The notes under the pieces are model-generated. The model was not told where the DNA came from. It ran no database searches and saw only the letters and a program-made list of their open reading frames with translations. DNA of 34,901 bases, from contig NZ_JAMXLH010000075.1 in assembly GCF_024281035.1 (NCBI RefSeq), positions 1-34,901 of the forward strand. Direction: 5' to 3'. The stretch comes from Paraburkholderia sp. (GTDB lineage Bacteria > Pseudomonadota > Gammaproteobacteria > Burkholderiales > Burkholderiaceae). A program made the position numbers and the translations under genes. Positions 24,115-32,449 of this stretch are shown here, one piece after another. Within the stretch, counting starts at the first letter, position 1. Each line of letters begins with the position of its first letter.

Positions 24115-25335
24115 TTACTTCCAGAGCGCGCAGGTGCTGTCCTTCTTCAACGTATAGGCCTGATCGCCCGGGATCGTCGCGACGATCTTGTAGAGATCCC
24201 ACGGGCCCTTCGACTCCGACGGCTTCTTGACCTGGGCGAGATACATGTCATGAATCAGCACGCCGTCCTGGCGGATATAGCCGCCCTGCGTGTAGAAGTC
24301 GTTGATCTTGGTGCTCTTCAGCTTCGCCATGACCTTGTCCGGGTCGGTCGTACCCGCCGCCTGCACCGCCTTCAGGTAATTCATGGTGAACGAATAGTCG
24401 GCTGCCTGAAGCTCCGACGGCATCTTCTTCGTCTGGTCGAAATAGCGCTGCGCCCACTTGCGCGACGCATCGGTCTGGTCCCAGTACCAGCCGGTCGTCA
24501 GCACGAGGCCCTGCGTCGTGTCGAGCCCGAGGCTCTTCACGTCAGGCAGGAACATCAGCAGCGCGGCGGTCTTCATCGTCTTGTCGATGCCGAATTCCTT
24601 CGCGGCCTTGATCGCGTTGACCGTGTCGCCGCCCGCGTTCGCAAGGCCGAGAATCTGCGCCTTCGACGACTGCGCCTGCAGCAGGAACGACGAGAAGTCC
24701 GATGCCGAAAGCGGATGGCGCACCTCGCCGACCACCTGGCCGCCGTTCTCCTTGACGACGTCGGCCGTATTCTTTTCGAGCGACTTGCCGAACGCGTAGT
24801 CGGCGGTCAGGAAGAACCAGGACTTGCCGCCCTGCTTGACCACGGCAAGGCCGGTGCCCTTTGCGAGCGCAACCGTGTCGTAACCGTAGTGAATCGTGTA
24901 CGGCGTGCACTGCTTGTTCGTGAGATCGTCCGTGCCCGCGCCGGTGTTGACGTACACCACCTTCTTTTTCTCTTTCGCGACGTCGTTCATCGCGAGCGCC
25001 GCCGCCGAGTTCGTACCGCCGAACAGCAGCGTGATGCCGTCACGGTCGATCCACTCGCGCGCCTTCGACGCTGCAATGTCCGCCTTGTTCTGGTGGTCTG
25101 CGTACACGAGGTCGATCGGTTTGCCGAGTACCTTGCCGCCGAAGTCGGCAATCGCCATCTTGATCGCCGTGAGCCCCCCCGGGCCGTCGTCGTCCGCGTA
25201 GAGTCCCGACATGTCGGTGATGAAGCCGATCTTCACCGTATCGCCAGCGGCCTGCGCGTTGCCTGCGCCAAGCGTCATCGAAGCCGCTGCGGCGGCGACC
25301 AGGCCCGCGAGCCGCGCGAACGTCGTTTTCCTCAT
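24115..25335 (-). CDS. livK: Periplasmic substrate-binding protein of the liv-type ABC transporter
   Basis: Type I periplasmic binding protein (Peripla_BP_6 / Leu-Ile-Val-binding class) that delivers substrate to LivHM. The 406-aa product has a Sec signal peptide (MRKTTFARLAGLVAAAAASM... cleaved near AQAA), then VKIGFITDMSGLYADDDGPGG, typical of the class. It is longer than E. coli LivK. The start at 25335 was chosen because GGAG lies 7 nt upstream and the signal peptide begins there. The ligand is not readable; the neighbouring mmsA and GMC genes suggest a short hydroxy acid or branched-chain compound. Two nearby cysteines (CTPYTIHYGYD) and a C-terminal Cys may form disulphides. Confidence 0.9.
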   Translation of the reverse strand: MRKTTFARLAGLVAAAAASMTLGAGNAQAAGDTVKIGFITDMSGLYADDDGPGGLTAIKMAIADFGGKVLGKPIDLVYADHQNKADIAASKAREWIDRDGITLLFGGTNSAAALAMNDVAKEKKKVVYVNTGAGTDDLTNKQCTPYTIHYGYDTVALAKGTGLAVVKQGGKSWFFLTADYAFGKSLEKNTADVVKENGGQVVGEVRHPLSASDFSSFLLQAQSSKAQILGLANAGGDTVNAIKAAKEFGIDKTMKTAALLMFLPDVKSLGLDTTQGLVLTTGWYWDQTDASRKWAQRYFDQTKKMPSELQAADYSFTMNYLKAVQAAGTTDPDKVMAKLKSTKINDFYTQGGYIRQDGVLIHDMYLAQVKKPSESKGPWDLYKIVATIPGDQAYTLKKDSTCALWK

Positions 25336-25386
25336 TGCAGTCTCCTTCTTTGGTTGCATAGTCATAGTTATCGAAGCGACAAGCTG

Positions 25387-25425
25387 AATCAAAACAGCGA
25401 ATCAAAACATCGAATCGATACATCA
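25387..25425. repeat. Three 13-bp direct repeats between livF and livK
   Basis: GAATCAAAACAGC (25387-25399), GAATCAAAACATC (25400-25412) and GAATCGATACATC (25413-25425) follow each other without spacers, 52 nt upstream of the livK start. They are AT-rich compared with the surroundings. Confidence 0.8.
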
Positions 25426-25495
25426 AGGCAGCAAATCACGGCAAGACGTCTCGCGTGCGGCACCTCGCGCCGCGCGCAATCCGAAACCCGGAACG

Positions 25496-26251
25496 CTAGA
25501 CGCCTAGCAGATCGTGCAGCACGGGCATCTTGCCCTCGAGCTCGGCAACGCCGAAGTGCTCGACGATATGGCCGTGCTCCATCACGTAGAACCGGTCGGC
25601 CAGCGGCGCGGCAAAGCGAAAGTTCTGTTCGACCATCACGACCGTGTAGCCGCGCGCCTTGAGCGTGACGATCATGCGCGCCAGCGTCTGCACGATCACG
25701 GGTGCGAGGCCTTCGGAGATCTCGTCGAGCAGCAGCAGGTTCGCGCCCGTGCGCAGGATGCGCGCGACGGCCAGCATCTGTTGCTCGCCGCCGGAAAGGC
25801 GCGTGCCCTGGCTGTGACGGCGCTCCGCGAGATTCGGGAACATCGAGTAGATCTCGTCGAGCGACATGCCGTTCGAGCCCGCGTTCACGAGCGGCGGCAG
25901 CAGCAGGTTCTCCTCGCACGAGAGGCTCGAGAAAATGCCGCGCTCTTCCGGGCAATAACCGACGCCGCAATGCGCGATGCGATAGGTGGGCATATGGATC
26001 GTCTCGCGCCCGCCGATACGGATCGACCCCGTGCGGCGCCCCGTGAGGCCCATGATCGCGCGCAGCGTGGTCGTGCGCCCGGCCCCGTTGCGCCCGAGCA
26101 GCGTGACGACTTCGCCGCGCGCCACGGAGAGATCCACGCCGTGCAGGATGTGCGATTCGCCGTACCAGGTTTGCAGCCCCGAGATCGCGAGTGCGGGCTC
26201 GTCCTCCACGGCGGCAGCGTCGACGTTTTCGTTTTCCGTCACCGTGCTCAT
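25496..26251 (-). CDS. livF: Branched-chain-type ABC transporter ATPase LivF, with Arg in the Walker A motif
   Basis: One of two cytoplasmic ATPases of the importer. The 251-aa product has an extra acidic N-terminal stretch of about 18 residues, then Walker A GRNGAGRT (53-60) in which the invariant Lys is Arg59 (CGC codon). The signature LSGGEQQ (152-158), Walker B LLLLDE (172-177) and the LivF-type VEQN (207-210) in place of the switch His are present. Its ATG overlaps the livG stop by 4 nt (ATGA). If Arg59 disables hydrolysis, LivG would have to drive transport. Confidence 0.94.
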   Translation of the reverse strand: MSTVTENENVDAAAVEDEPALAISGLQTWYGESHILHGVDLSVARGEVVTLLGRNGAGRTTTLRAIMGLTGRRTGSIRIGGRETIHMPTYRIAHCGVGYCPEERGIFSSLSCEENLLLPPLVNAGSNGMSLDEIYSMFPNLAERRHSQGTRLSGGEQQMLAVARILRTGANLLLLDEISEGLAPVIVQTLARMIVTLKARGYTVVMVEQNFRFAAPLADRFYVMEHGHIVEHFGVAELEGKMPVLHDLLGV

Positions 26252-27027
26252 GCGTGGGCTCCGATGAGGGTCGCGTCCGCGCTGCCCATATAGGCTTCGG
26301 CCACGAGCGGATTCTTCGACACTTCGGCATAGCTGCCTTCCGCCAGCACTTCGCCGCGTTGCAGGACGGTGATCGTGTCGGAGATGCCCGCAATCACGTT
26401 CATGTTGTGCTCGACCATCAGGATCGTGCGCCCGCTCGCAACCTTCTTGATGAGTGCCGTCACGCGGTCGACGTCTTCGTGACCCATGCCCTGCGTGGGC
26501 TCGTCGAGCAGCATCAATTCAGGCTCCATCGCGAGCGTCGTGGCGATTTCGAGCGCGCGCTTGCGCCCGTAAGCGAGTTCGACGGTCGGCACGGCGGCGA
26601 AGTCGGTCAGGCCGACCTGCGTGAGCAGATCCATTGCGCGATCATCGAGTTCGGCGAGCGTGCGCTCGCTTTTCCAGAAGTGATAAGCGGTGCCAAGCGA
26701 GCGCTGCAATCCGATGCGCACATTCTGCAGCGCCGTGAGGTGCGGAAACACCGCGGAAATCTGAAACGACCGGATAATGCCGCGCCGCGCGATCTGCGCG
26801 GGCCGCTCATGCGTGATGTCGACACCGTTGAATACGATGCGCCCCGCGCTCGGCTCGAGAAATTTGGTGAGCAGATTAAAGCAGGTGGTCTTGCCTGCGC
26901 CGTTGGGTCCGATCAGCGCGTGGATCGTGCCGCGGCACACGCGCAGATTCACGCCGTTCACGGCCGTAAAGCCCTTGAACTGCTTGGTCAGTCCGCGCGT
27001 CTCCAGAATCGTGTCGCTGAGAATCAT
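26248..27027 (-). CDS. livG: Branched-chain-type ABC transporter ATPase LivG
   Basis: The other ATPase subunit. The 259-aa product has a normal Walker A GPNGAGKT (40-47), signature LAYGRKR (151-157, a LivG-type variant of LSGGQ), Walker B LMLLDE (171-176) and switch His207 in VEHNMN. Its C-terminal extension YAEVSKNPLVAEAYMG is the usual LivG tail. The start MILSDTILETRG at 27027 follows GGAAGGGG; an in-frame extension to 27129 is not supported by a ribosome binding site. The 192-nt gap to the GMC gene contains no other gene. Confidence 0.95.
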   Translation of the reverse strand: MILSDTILETRGLTKQFKGFTAVNGVNLRVCRGTIHALIGPNGAGKTTCFNLLTKFLEPSAGRIVFNGVDITHERPAQIARRGIIRSFQISAVFPHLTALQNVRIGLQRSLGTAYHFWKSERTLAELDDRAMDLLTQVGLTDFAAVPTVELAYGRKRALEIATTLAMEPELMLLDEPTQGMGHEDVDRVTALIKKVASGRTILMVEHNMNVIAGISDTITVLQRGEVLAEGSYAEVSKNPLVAEAYMGSADATLIGAHA

Positions 27028-27219
27028 GTCCCCTTCCACGCATAGTAAAGGCGCGGCGCGCTGTCCGCGCTCTGCCCGCTCCCGCGCATTGTCGCGCCAA
27101 TGATGCACCGCAATCATTGGGATTTGCACTTATGGGGCAAACACTTCATCCCGCGTCGCGCTCAATGTGCTCCGCGCCCTTCGCGCCCGTTTCACACGTC
27201 CTTCTTCGCACGACCGCAT

Positions 27220-28932
27220 TCACACTTCCGTCATATGCGCGGCGGAACCGGCGCGTGCGTTCGCGCCCTCGTGACGATCGGCGAGCAGCATGGCCGCCGC
27301 GCGCTCGGCGATCATCAGCGTCGGCGAATTCGTGTTGCCCGATGTGATGAACGGCATGATCGATGCATCGGCCACGCGCAAGCCCGTCACGCCGCGCACG
27401 CGCAGGCGCGAATCGACGACCGCGTCGGCATCGTCGGCGCGGCCCATGCGGCAGGTGCCCACCGGATGAAAGATCGTCGTGCCGACATTACCCGCCGCTT
27501 CGACCAGTTGTTCTTCGGTCTGGAACGCCACGCCCGGCAAAATTTCCCGCGGCTTGTAGCGCGCGAGCGCGGGCGACGCCGCGATGCGGCGCGTGAGGCG
27601 CAACGCATTGGCGGCTACGTGCCGGTCGTAATCGGTAGAAAGGTAATTCGGCGCGATCGCAGGCGCGGTGGAAGGATCGGCGGAAACGATGTGGATGCTG
27701 CCGCGCGACGTGGGCCGCAAATTGCAGACCGATGCAGTGAACGCATTGAAGCGGTGCAGCGGCTCGCCGAAGCGGTCGAGCGAAAGCGGCTGCACGTGAT
27801 ATTCGAGGTCGGGGCGCGTGAGCGCGGGGTCGTCGGGATCGGACCTGGCGAACGCACCGAGCTGCGACGGCGACATCGACATCGGCCCGCTTTGAAACAG
27901 CGCGTATTGCAGGCCGATTTTCAGCTTGCCCCACCAGTGCGCCGACGCCGTGTTGAGCGTGCGCACACCGTCTACGCGATACGCCATGCGCAGTTGCAAA
28001 TGGTCCTGCAGATTCTCGCCCACGCCGGGCAGATCCTGCACGACGTCGATGCCGAGCGGCGCGAGCCGTCGCATATCGCCGATGCCGGAGAGTTCGAGCA
28101 ATTGCGGCGAATTCACGGCGCCCGCACTCAGAATCACTTCGCCGCGCGAGCGCGCGACGCAAGCGACATCGCCGCAGCGATATTCGACGCCAACGCACCT
28201 GCGTCCTTCGAAGATCACGCGCTCGGTGAGCGCGCCCGTTACAACAGTGATATTCGGACGCTTCATCGCGGCGCGCAAAAACGCCTTCGACGCATTCCAG
28301 CGCACGCCGCGTTTCTGGTTCACGTCGAAATAGCCAACGCCGCTGTTGTCGCCGCGATTGAAATCGTCCGTGGCGGCAATACCCTGCTCCTGCGCCGCGT
28401 GCGCGAACGATTCGAGAATCTTCCACTTGAGCCGCTGTTTCTCGACGCGCCATTCTCCGCCCGCGCCGTGAAATTCGGTCGCGCCGCCGTGATAGTCCTC
28501 GCTCTTGCGAAACACCGGCAGCACCGATTCCCACGACCAGCCTGCATCGCCGGATGCGCGCGCCCACGCGTCGTAATCCTCACGCTGGCCGCGCATGTAG
28601 ATCATGCCGTTGATCGACGACGATCCGCCCAATACGCGCCCGCGCGGATAGGAGAGCGCGCGCCCGTTCAGGCCCGCTTCGGCAACGGTTTTATAGAGCC
28701 AGTCGGTGCGCGGATTGCCGATGCAGTAGAGATATCCGACCGGAATGTGAATCCAGTGGTAGTCGTCCTTGCCGCCCGCTTCGAGCAACAGCACGGAGAC
28801 GTTGGGATCGGCGCTCAGACGGTTGGCGAGCACGCAACCCGCGGTGCCGGCGCCGACGATTACATAATCGAATTCGCCTTCGAGGCGACGCGAGGACGAC
28901 GATGCGCGCGGTGCTTCGCTCGTTGCTGGCAT
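27220..28932 (-). CDS. GMC-family FAD alcohol dehydrogenase, candidate 3-hydroxypropionate dehydrogenase (HpdH)
   Basis: GMC oxidoreductase that should oxidise a primary alcohol group using FAD. The 570-aa product has the ADP-binding GAGTAG (27-32) after FDYVIV, the GMC signature GRVLGGSSSINGMIYMRG, and the catalytic pair His489 (FHPVGTCRMG) and Asn535 (TNSPTLM). The ATG follows GGAGAC. General similarity alone would give choline dehydrogenase (BetA). However, it sits between mmsA and a transporter with a divergent LysR gene, and no betaine aldehyde dehydrogenase or BetI gene is present. That arrangement matches HpdH, the GMC-type 3-hydroxypropionate dehydrogenase of Pseudomonas. The substrate remains inference. 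Confidence 0.88.
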   Translation of the reverse strand: MPATSEAPRASSSSRRLEGEFDYVIVGAGTAGCVLANRLSADPNVSVLLLEAGGKDDYHWIHIPVGYLYCIGNPRTDWLYKTVAEAGLNGRALSYPRGRVLGGSSSINGMIYMRGQREDYDAWARASGDAGWSWESVLPVFRKSEDYHGGATEFHGAGGEWRVEKQRLKWKILESFAHAAQEQGIAATDDFNRGDNSGVGYFDVNQKRGVRWNASKAFLRAAMKRPNITVVTGALTERVIFEGRRCVGVEYRCGDVACVARSRGEVILSAGAVNSPQLLELSGIGDMRRLAPLGIDVVQDLPGVGENLQDHLQLRMAYRVDGVRTLNTASAHWWGKLKIGLQYALFQSGPMSMSPSQLGAFARSDPDDPALTRPDLEYHVQPLSLDRFGEPLHRFNAFTASVCNLRPTSRGSIHIVSADPSTAPAIAPNYLSTDYDRHVAANALRLTRRIAASPALARYKPREILPGVAFQTEEQLVEAAGNVGTTIFHPVGTCRMGRADDADAVVDSRLRVRGVTGLRVADASIMPFITSGNTNSPTLMIAERAAAMLLADRHEGANARAGSAAHMTEV

Positions 28933-29007
28933 TTTTGTCTCCCATCCGGTCCGACGCAGGCGGGCCGCCGTGCGGACCTGCTGCGTTACATGCCGATTGT
29001 ATTTTTT

Positions 29008-29033
29008 CAGGCGGCGGTACGCGCCGCCGCCTG
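29008..29033. repeat. 10-bp perfect hairpin between mmsA and the GMC gene
   Basis: CAGGCGGCGG (29008-29017) pairs with CCGCCGCCTG (29024-29033) around a 6-nt loop, 26 nt past the mmsA stop. On the minus strand it is followed by A residues, not U, so it is unlikely to terminate fully. Confidence 0.75.
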
Positions 29034-29058
29034 TTCACTGCAAGCGTTGCGCGGGCGC

Positions 29059-30582
29059 TTACTTCGCGACGGGCATCGTGAATTCCGCGCCCTTGGCGAT
29101 GCTGTCCGGCCAGCGCTGCATGATGCTCTTGTAGCGCGTGTAAAAACGCACGCCTTCTTCGCCGTAAGCATGATGGTCGCCGAACAGCGAGCGCTTCCAG
29201 CCGCCGAACGAATGCCACGCCATCGGCACCGGAATCGGCACGTTGATCCCCACCATGCCGACCTTGATCTGGCGCGAGAACGCGCGCGCGATGCCGCCAT
29301 CCGACGTGAAGAGCGCAACGCCATTGGCAAACTCATGCGCGTTGATGAGTTCGACGGCGCTCGCGAAGTCGGGCACGCGCACCACGGCGAGCACCGGACC
29401 GAAGATCTCGTCCTTGTAGATCGTCATGTCGGTCTTCACGTTGTCGAACAGCGTGCCGCCGAGGAAGAAACCGTCGTCCTGTCCTTCGGGCGCATGCGCG
29501 CGGCCGTCGACCACGAGCTTCGCTCCCGCCTTCACGCCCGCATCGATATAGCCCTTCACTTTCTCGCGGTGCGCCGCCGTCACGAGCGGCCCCATCTCCG
29601 AAGCGCTGTCCATGCCGTTGCCGATCTTGAGCGCCTTCACGCGCGGCGTCAGACGCTCGATCAGTTCGTCGGCGACATGGCCCACGGCCACCGCCACCGA
29701 AATCGCCATGCAGCGCTCGCCCGCCGAACCATAAGCCGCGCCGATCAGCGCGTCGACGGCCTGGTCGAGATTGGCGTCGGGCATCACGACAAGGTGATTC
29801 TTCGCGCCGCCCAGCGCCTGCACGCGCTTGCCGTGCTTTGCGCCTTCGGTATAGATGTACTCGGCGATCGGCGTCGAGCCGACGAACGAAAGCGCCGCAA
29901 CATCCGGGTGCGCGAGCAACGAATCCACGGCCACCTTGTCGCCGTGGACGACGTTGAACACGCCATCGGGCAAGCCCGCTTCCTTGAGCAGTTCGGCAAG
30001 GCGAAGCGACGCCGAGGGATCGCGCTCCGAAGGCTTCAGCACGAACGTGTTGCCGCACGCGAGCGCGACCGGGAACATCCAGCACGGCACCATCATCGGA
30101 AAGTTGAACGGCGTGACGCCGGCCACGACGCCCAGCGGCTGACGCAGGTTCCAGTTGTCGATGCCGCCGCCGATCTGGTCGGTGAAGTCGGTCTTCAGCA
30201 GATTCGGAATACCGCACGCGAATTCGACGACCTCGATGCCGCGCATGACTTCGCCCTTCGCATCCGAGAACACCTTGCCGTGCTCGCGCGTAATCAATTC
30301 GGCGAGTTCGTCGTGGTGCTGGTCGAGCAGATCCTTGAACTTGAACAGGACGCGCGCGCGCTTGACGGGCGCCATCTCGCTCCACGCCGGGAATGCGGCG
30401 TGGGCTGCGGCAACAGCCGCGTTCACGTCGGCCACGCTCGCGAGCGGCACGCGCGCGCTCACTTTGCCGAGCGCGGGATTGAAAACGTCGGCATAACGCT
30501 CGCTTTGGGTGTCGAGCGGCTTGCCGCCGATGAAATGCGTCAGCGTGCGAACGCCGGTTTCGTTCAGATGTGTCTCGCCCAT
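29059..30582 (-). CDS. mmsA: CoA-acylating (methyl)malonate-semialdehyde dehydrogenase MmsA
   Basis: MmsA converts methylmalonate semialdehyde to propionyl-CoA, or malonate semialdehyde to acetyl-CoA, with NAD+, CoA and loss of CO2. The 507-aa product has the ALDH catalytic cysteine Cys291 in GSAGERCMAI, Asn160 in TPFNFP and the cofactor Lys183 in LKPSE. It also has LGGAKNH (258-264) where hydrolytic ALDHs have their general-base glutamate, as expected for the CoA-dependent class. The start at 30582 (MGETHLNETG) was chosen for GAGG 8-11 nt upstream. It is the first gene of the minus-strand block, divergent from the LysR gene. Confidence 0.95.
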   Translation of the reverse strand: MGETHLNETGVRTLTHFIGGKPLDTQSERYADVFNPALGKVSARVPLASVADVNAAVAAAHAAFPAWSEMAPVKRARVLFKFKDLLDQHHDELAELITREHGKVFSDAKGEVMRGIEVVEFACGIPNLLKTDFTDQIGGGIDNWNLRQPLGVVAGVTPFNFPMMVPCWMFPVALACGNTFVLKPSERDPSASLRLAELLKEAGLPDGVFNVVHGDKVAVDSLLAHPDVAALSFVGSTPIAEYIYTEGAKHGKRVQALGGAKNHLVVMPDANLDQAVDALIGAAYGSAGERCMAISVAVAVGHVADELIERLTPRVKALKIGNGMDSASEMGPLVTAAHREKVKGYIDAGVKAGAKLVVDGRAHAPEGQDDGFFLGGTLFDNVKTDMTIYKDEIFGPVLAVVRVPDFASAVELINAHEFANGVALFTSDGGIARAFSRQIKVGMVGINVPIPVPMAWHSFGGWKRSLFGDHHAYGEEGVRFYTRYKSIMQRWPDSIAKGAEFTMPVAK

Positions 30583-30710
30583 GGATGCCTCGTTTGTTGG
30601 AAGAATGTGCGGTGTTATGTATGGTGTTCGCGCGCCGCCGGCATGCGACCACACGCCTCACCGTCTGGATAGTCAGAAGCCTAATCGGCAATCCGTGCAG
30701 CGATCCAATG

Positions 30711-30744
30711 ATTAATGCTCAACAGCGATATAAGGCGCGCTAAT
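30711..30744. promoter_or_regulatory. Candidate LysR-regulator operator between mmsA and the LysR gene
   Basis: ATTAATGC (30711-30718) and GCGCTAAT (30737-30744) form an imperfect dyad (6/8) just upstream of the LysR start, in the 170-nt divergent intergenic region. LysR-type sites are commonly ATTA...TAAT dyads in this position. Low certainty. Confidence 0.3.
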
Positions 30745-30752
30745 ATCAGGAT

Positions 30753-31640
30753 ATGGACCTGACCTTGCTTCGCGCGTTCGTCACGGTCGCACGCGAGGGC
30801 AATCTCACGCGCGCGGCCACGCACCTGCATCTGACCCAGCCGGCCGTGAGCCTGCAGATCAAGCACTTGCAGGAAGCGCTCGGCGTGACGCTCTTCACGC
30901 GCACCGCCCACGGCCTCGCACTCACGCGCGACGGCCAGGCGCTGCTGCCGCACGCCGAGCGCGCGCTCGCCGCCGCGGGCGACGTCCAGCGCGCCGCTGC
31001 TGCACTGCGTCACGAAGTGCGCGGCAAGCTGCGCATCGGCACGATCCTCGACCCGGCGTTTCTGCGCCTCGGCGGGTTTCTTCGGCAACTCGTCGAAACC
31101 TGGCCGCAGATCGAAACCGCGCTGCGCCACGGCATGTCGGGCTGGGTGATCGACCAGGTGCGCTCGCGCGAACTCGATGTCGGCTACTACATCGGCCAGC
31201 CCGGCCCGGACGCCGAAACCTTCCACGCCATTACGCTCACGCGCTTCCAGTACCGCGTGCTCGCGCCCGCAGGCTGGAAAGACCGCGTGAAAGGCGCACG
31301 CGACTGGCGCGCGCTCGCCGCCTTGCCGTGGATCTGGACGCCGCCCGCCTCCGCGCACAATCGCCTGCTCACGCGCCTTTTCGAGGCGGTCGACGCAAAA
31401 CCCGTGAAAGTCGCGGAAGTCGATCAGGAGCCGTCGATGCTCGACCTCGTGAAATCGGGCGTCGGGCTCACGCTCGCGCGCGATTCCATCGCCATTGCGG
31501 AGGCGCACGCGCACGCGCTGACGATCGTCGAAGGCGTGACGGTGCCCACCGAACTCACTTTCATCACGCTCGCGTCGCGCCGCAACGAGCCCGCCATCGC
31601 CGCGGCGCTCAAGGCCATCGAAACGCAGTGGGCGATATGA
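30753..31640 (+). CDS. LysR-family transcriptional regulator (candidate HpdR-like)
   Basis: The 295-aa product has the LysR winged helix-turn-helix in the first 60 residues (MDLTLLRAFVTVAREGNLTRA, then QPAVSLQIKHLQ) and a periplasmic-binding-like effector domain from about residue 90. It is divergent from mmsA with 170 nt between start codons, so it probably controls the mmsA-GMC(-liv) block and itself. In Pseudomonas an HpdR LysR regulator senses 3-hydroxypropionate and activates mmsA and hpdH; the same role here is inference from context. Confidence 0.92.
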   Translation: MDLTLLRAFVTVAREGNLTRAATHLHLTQPAVSLQIKHLQEALGVTLFTRTAHGLALTRDGQALLPHAERALAAAGDVQRAAAALRHEVRGKLRIGTILDPAFLRLGGFLRQLVETWPQIETALRHGMSGWVIDQVRSRELDVGYYIGQPGPDAETFHAITLTRFQYRVLAPAGWKDRVKGARDWRALAALPWIWTPPASAHNRLLTRLFEAVDAKPVKVAEVDQEPSMLDLVKSGVGLTLARDSIAIAEAHAHALTIVEGVTVPTELTFITLASRRNEPAIAAALKAIETQWAI

Positions 31641-31862
31641 GCCGCGCTCATGAGGGCGCCGCTGCATTCGACTAACACGCGACCGGCACGAAGACATCGG
31701 CGGTGTAACGGCGTCGTCACGCAAGGTTTGTTAGATTCGATGTTCGCCCGCGCCGATCACCCATCGATCAACAGGCGATAACCAATCGAAGCCGGACGAT
31801 TCGGTTCGGCACGGTGCGCTTCGTGCCCCGCTCATCGTTACCTCGTTCCACAGGAGCCCTGC

Positions 31863-32387
31863 ATGGCCCGCAACATCGAAATCAAAGCCCGCGCCCGCGA
31901 CTTCGACGCGCTGCGCACGCGTGCCGCCCAGCTTGCGTCCGACGCGCCGCTGATCTTTCGCCAACAGGACTTTTTCTACGACGTGCCCCGCGGCCGGCTG
32001 AAGCTGCGTCAGTTCGACGACGGCACGCCGCCCGAGCTGATTTTTTATCAGCGCGACGACCGCGACGGCCCGAAAGTCTCGTACTACACGCGCAGCCCGG
32101 TCACGAACGCCGAAGCGATGCACGCGCTGCTCGCCACGGCGCTGACGACGCGCGGGATCGTCTCGAAGGAGCGCCATGTGTATCTGGTGGGCCGTACGCG
32201 CATCCATCTGGACCGCGTGGACGGCCTGGGCGATTTCGTCGAACTGGAAGTGGTGCTAGCGCCCGATGACGACGAGCAAGACGGCGAAGCCGAGGCGCAC
32301 GCGATGTTCGCAAAGCTCGGCGTCGAAGCAGGCGATCTTGTGGCGCGTGCCTACGTCGATCTGCTCAATGCACCGGTATCCGCGTGA
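31863..32387 (+). CDS. CYTH-domain protein (class IV adenylate cyclase / triphosphate tunnel enzyme-like)
   Basis: CYTH proteins bind triphosphates in an eight-stranded tunnel; members include CyaB adenylate cyclases, thiamine triphosphatases and inorganic triphosphatases. The 174-aa product starts MARNIEIKARARD. The N-terminal NIEIK corresponds to the ExExK motif with Asn4 in place of the first Glu. Other expected tunnel residues are present: RLKLRQF, ELIFYQRDD, SKERHVYLVGRTRIHLDRVDGLGDFVELE. AGGAG precedes the ATG. No partner gene indicates the substrate; assignment beyond the domain is not possible. Confidence 0.82.
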   Translation: MARNIEIKARARDFDALRTRAAQLASDAPLIFRQQDFFYDVPRGRLKLRQFDDGTPPELIFYQRDDRDGPKVSYYTRSPVTNAEAMHALLATALTTRGIVSKERHVYLVGRTRIHLDRVDGLGDFVELEVVLAPDDDEQDGEAEAHAMFAKLGVEAGDLVARAYVDLLNAPVSA

Positions 32388-32393
32388 AATGCA

Positions 32394-32416
32394 GGCCTGA
32401 TGCGTTGCGTCAGGCC
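32394..32416. terminator. Hairpin between convergent CYTH and Lrp-type genes
   Basis: GGCCTGA (32394-32400) pairs with TCAGGCC (32410-32416) around a 9-nt loop, 7 nt after the CYTH stop. No U-tract is present, so its efficiency as a terminator is uncertain. Confidence 0.4.
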
Positions 32417-32449
32417 GCGGAATAAAGACGTGGAATAAAGGGTGCGGAG

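Noticed and set aside
27220..28932. Calling the GMC gene betA (choline dehydrogenase)
   Set aside because: No betB or betI nearby; the neighbours mmsA and a LysR gene fit hydroxy-acid oxidation better. General GMC motifs cannot separate these.
27100..30672. 1190-codon plus-strand open frame antisense to the GMC gene and mmsA
   Set aside because: Low-complexity Arg/His-rich translation typical of an antisense shadow in GC-rich DNA; both minus-strand genes have complete family motifs.
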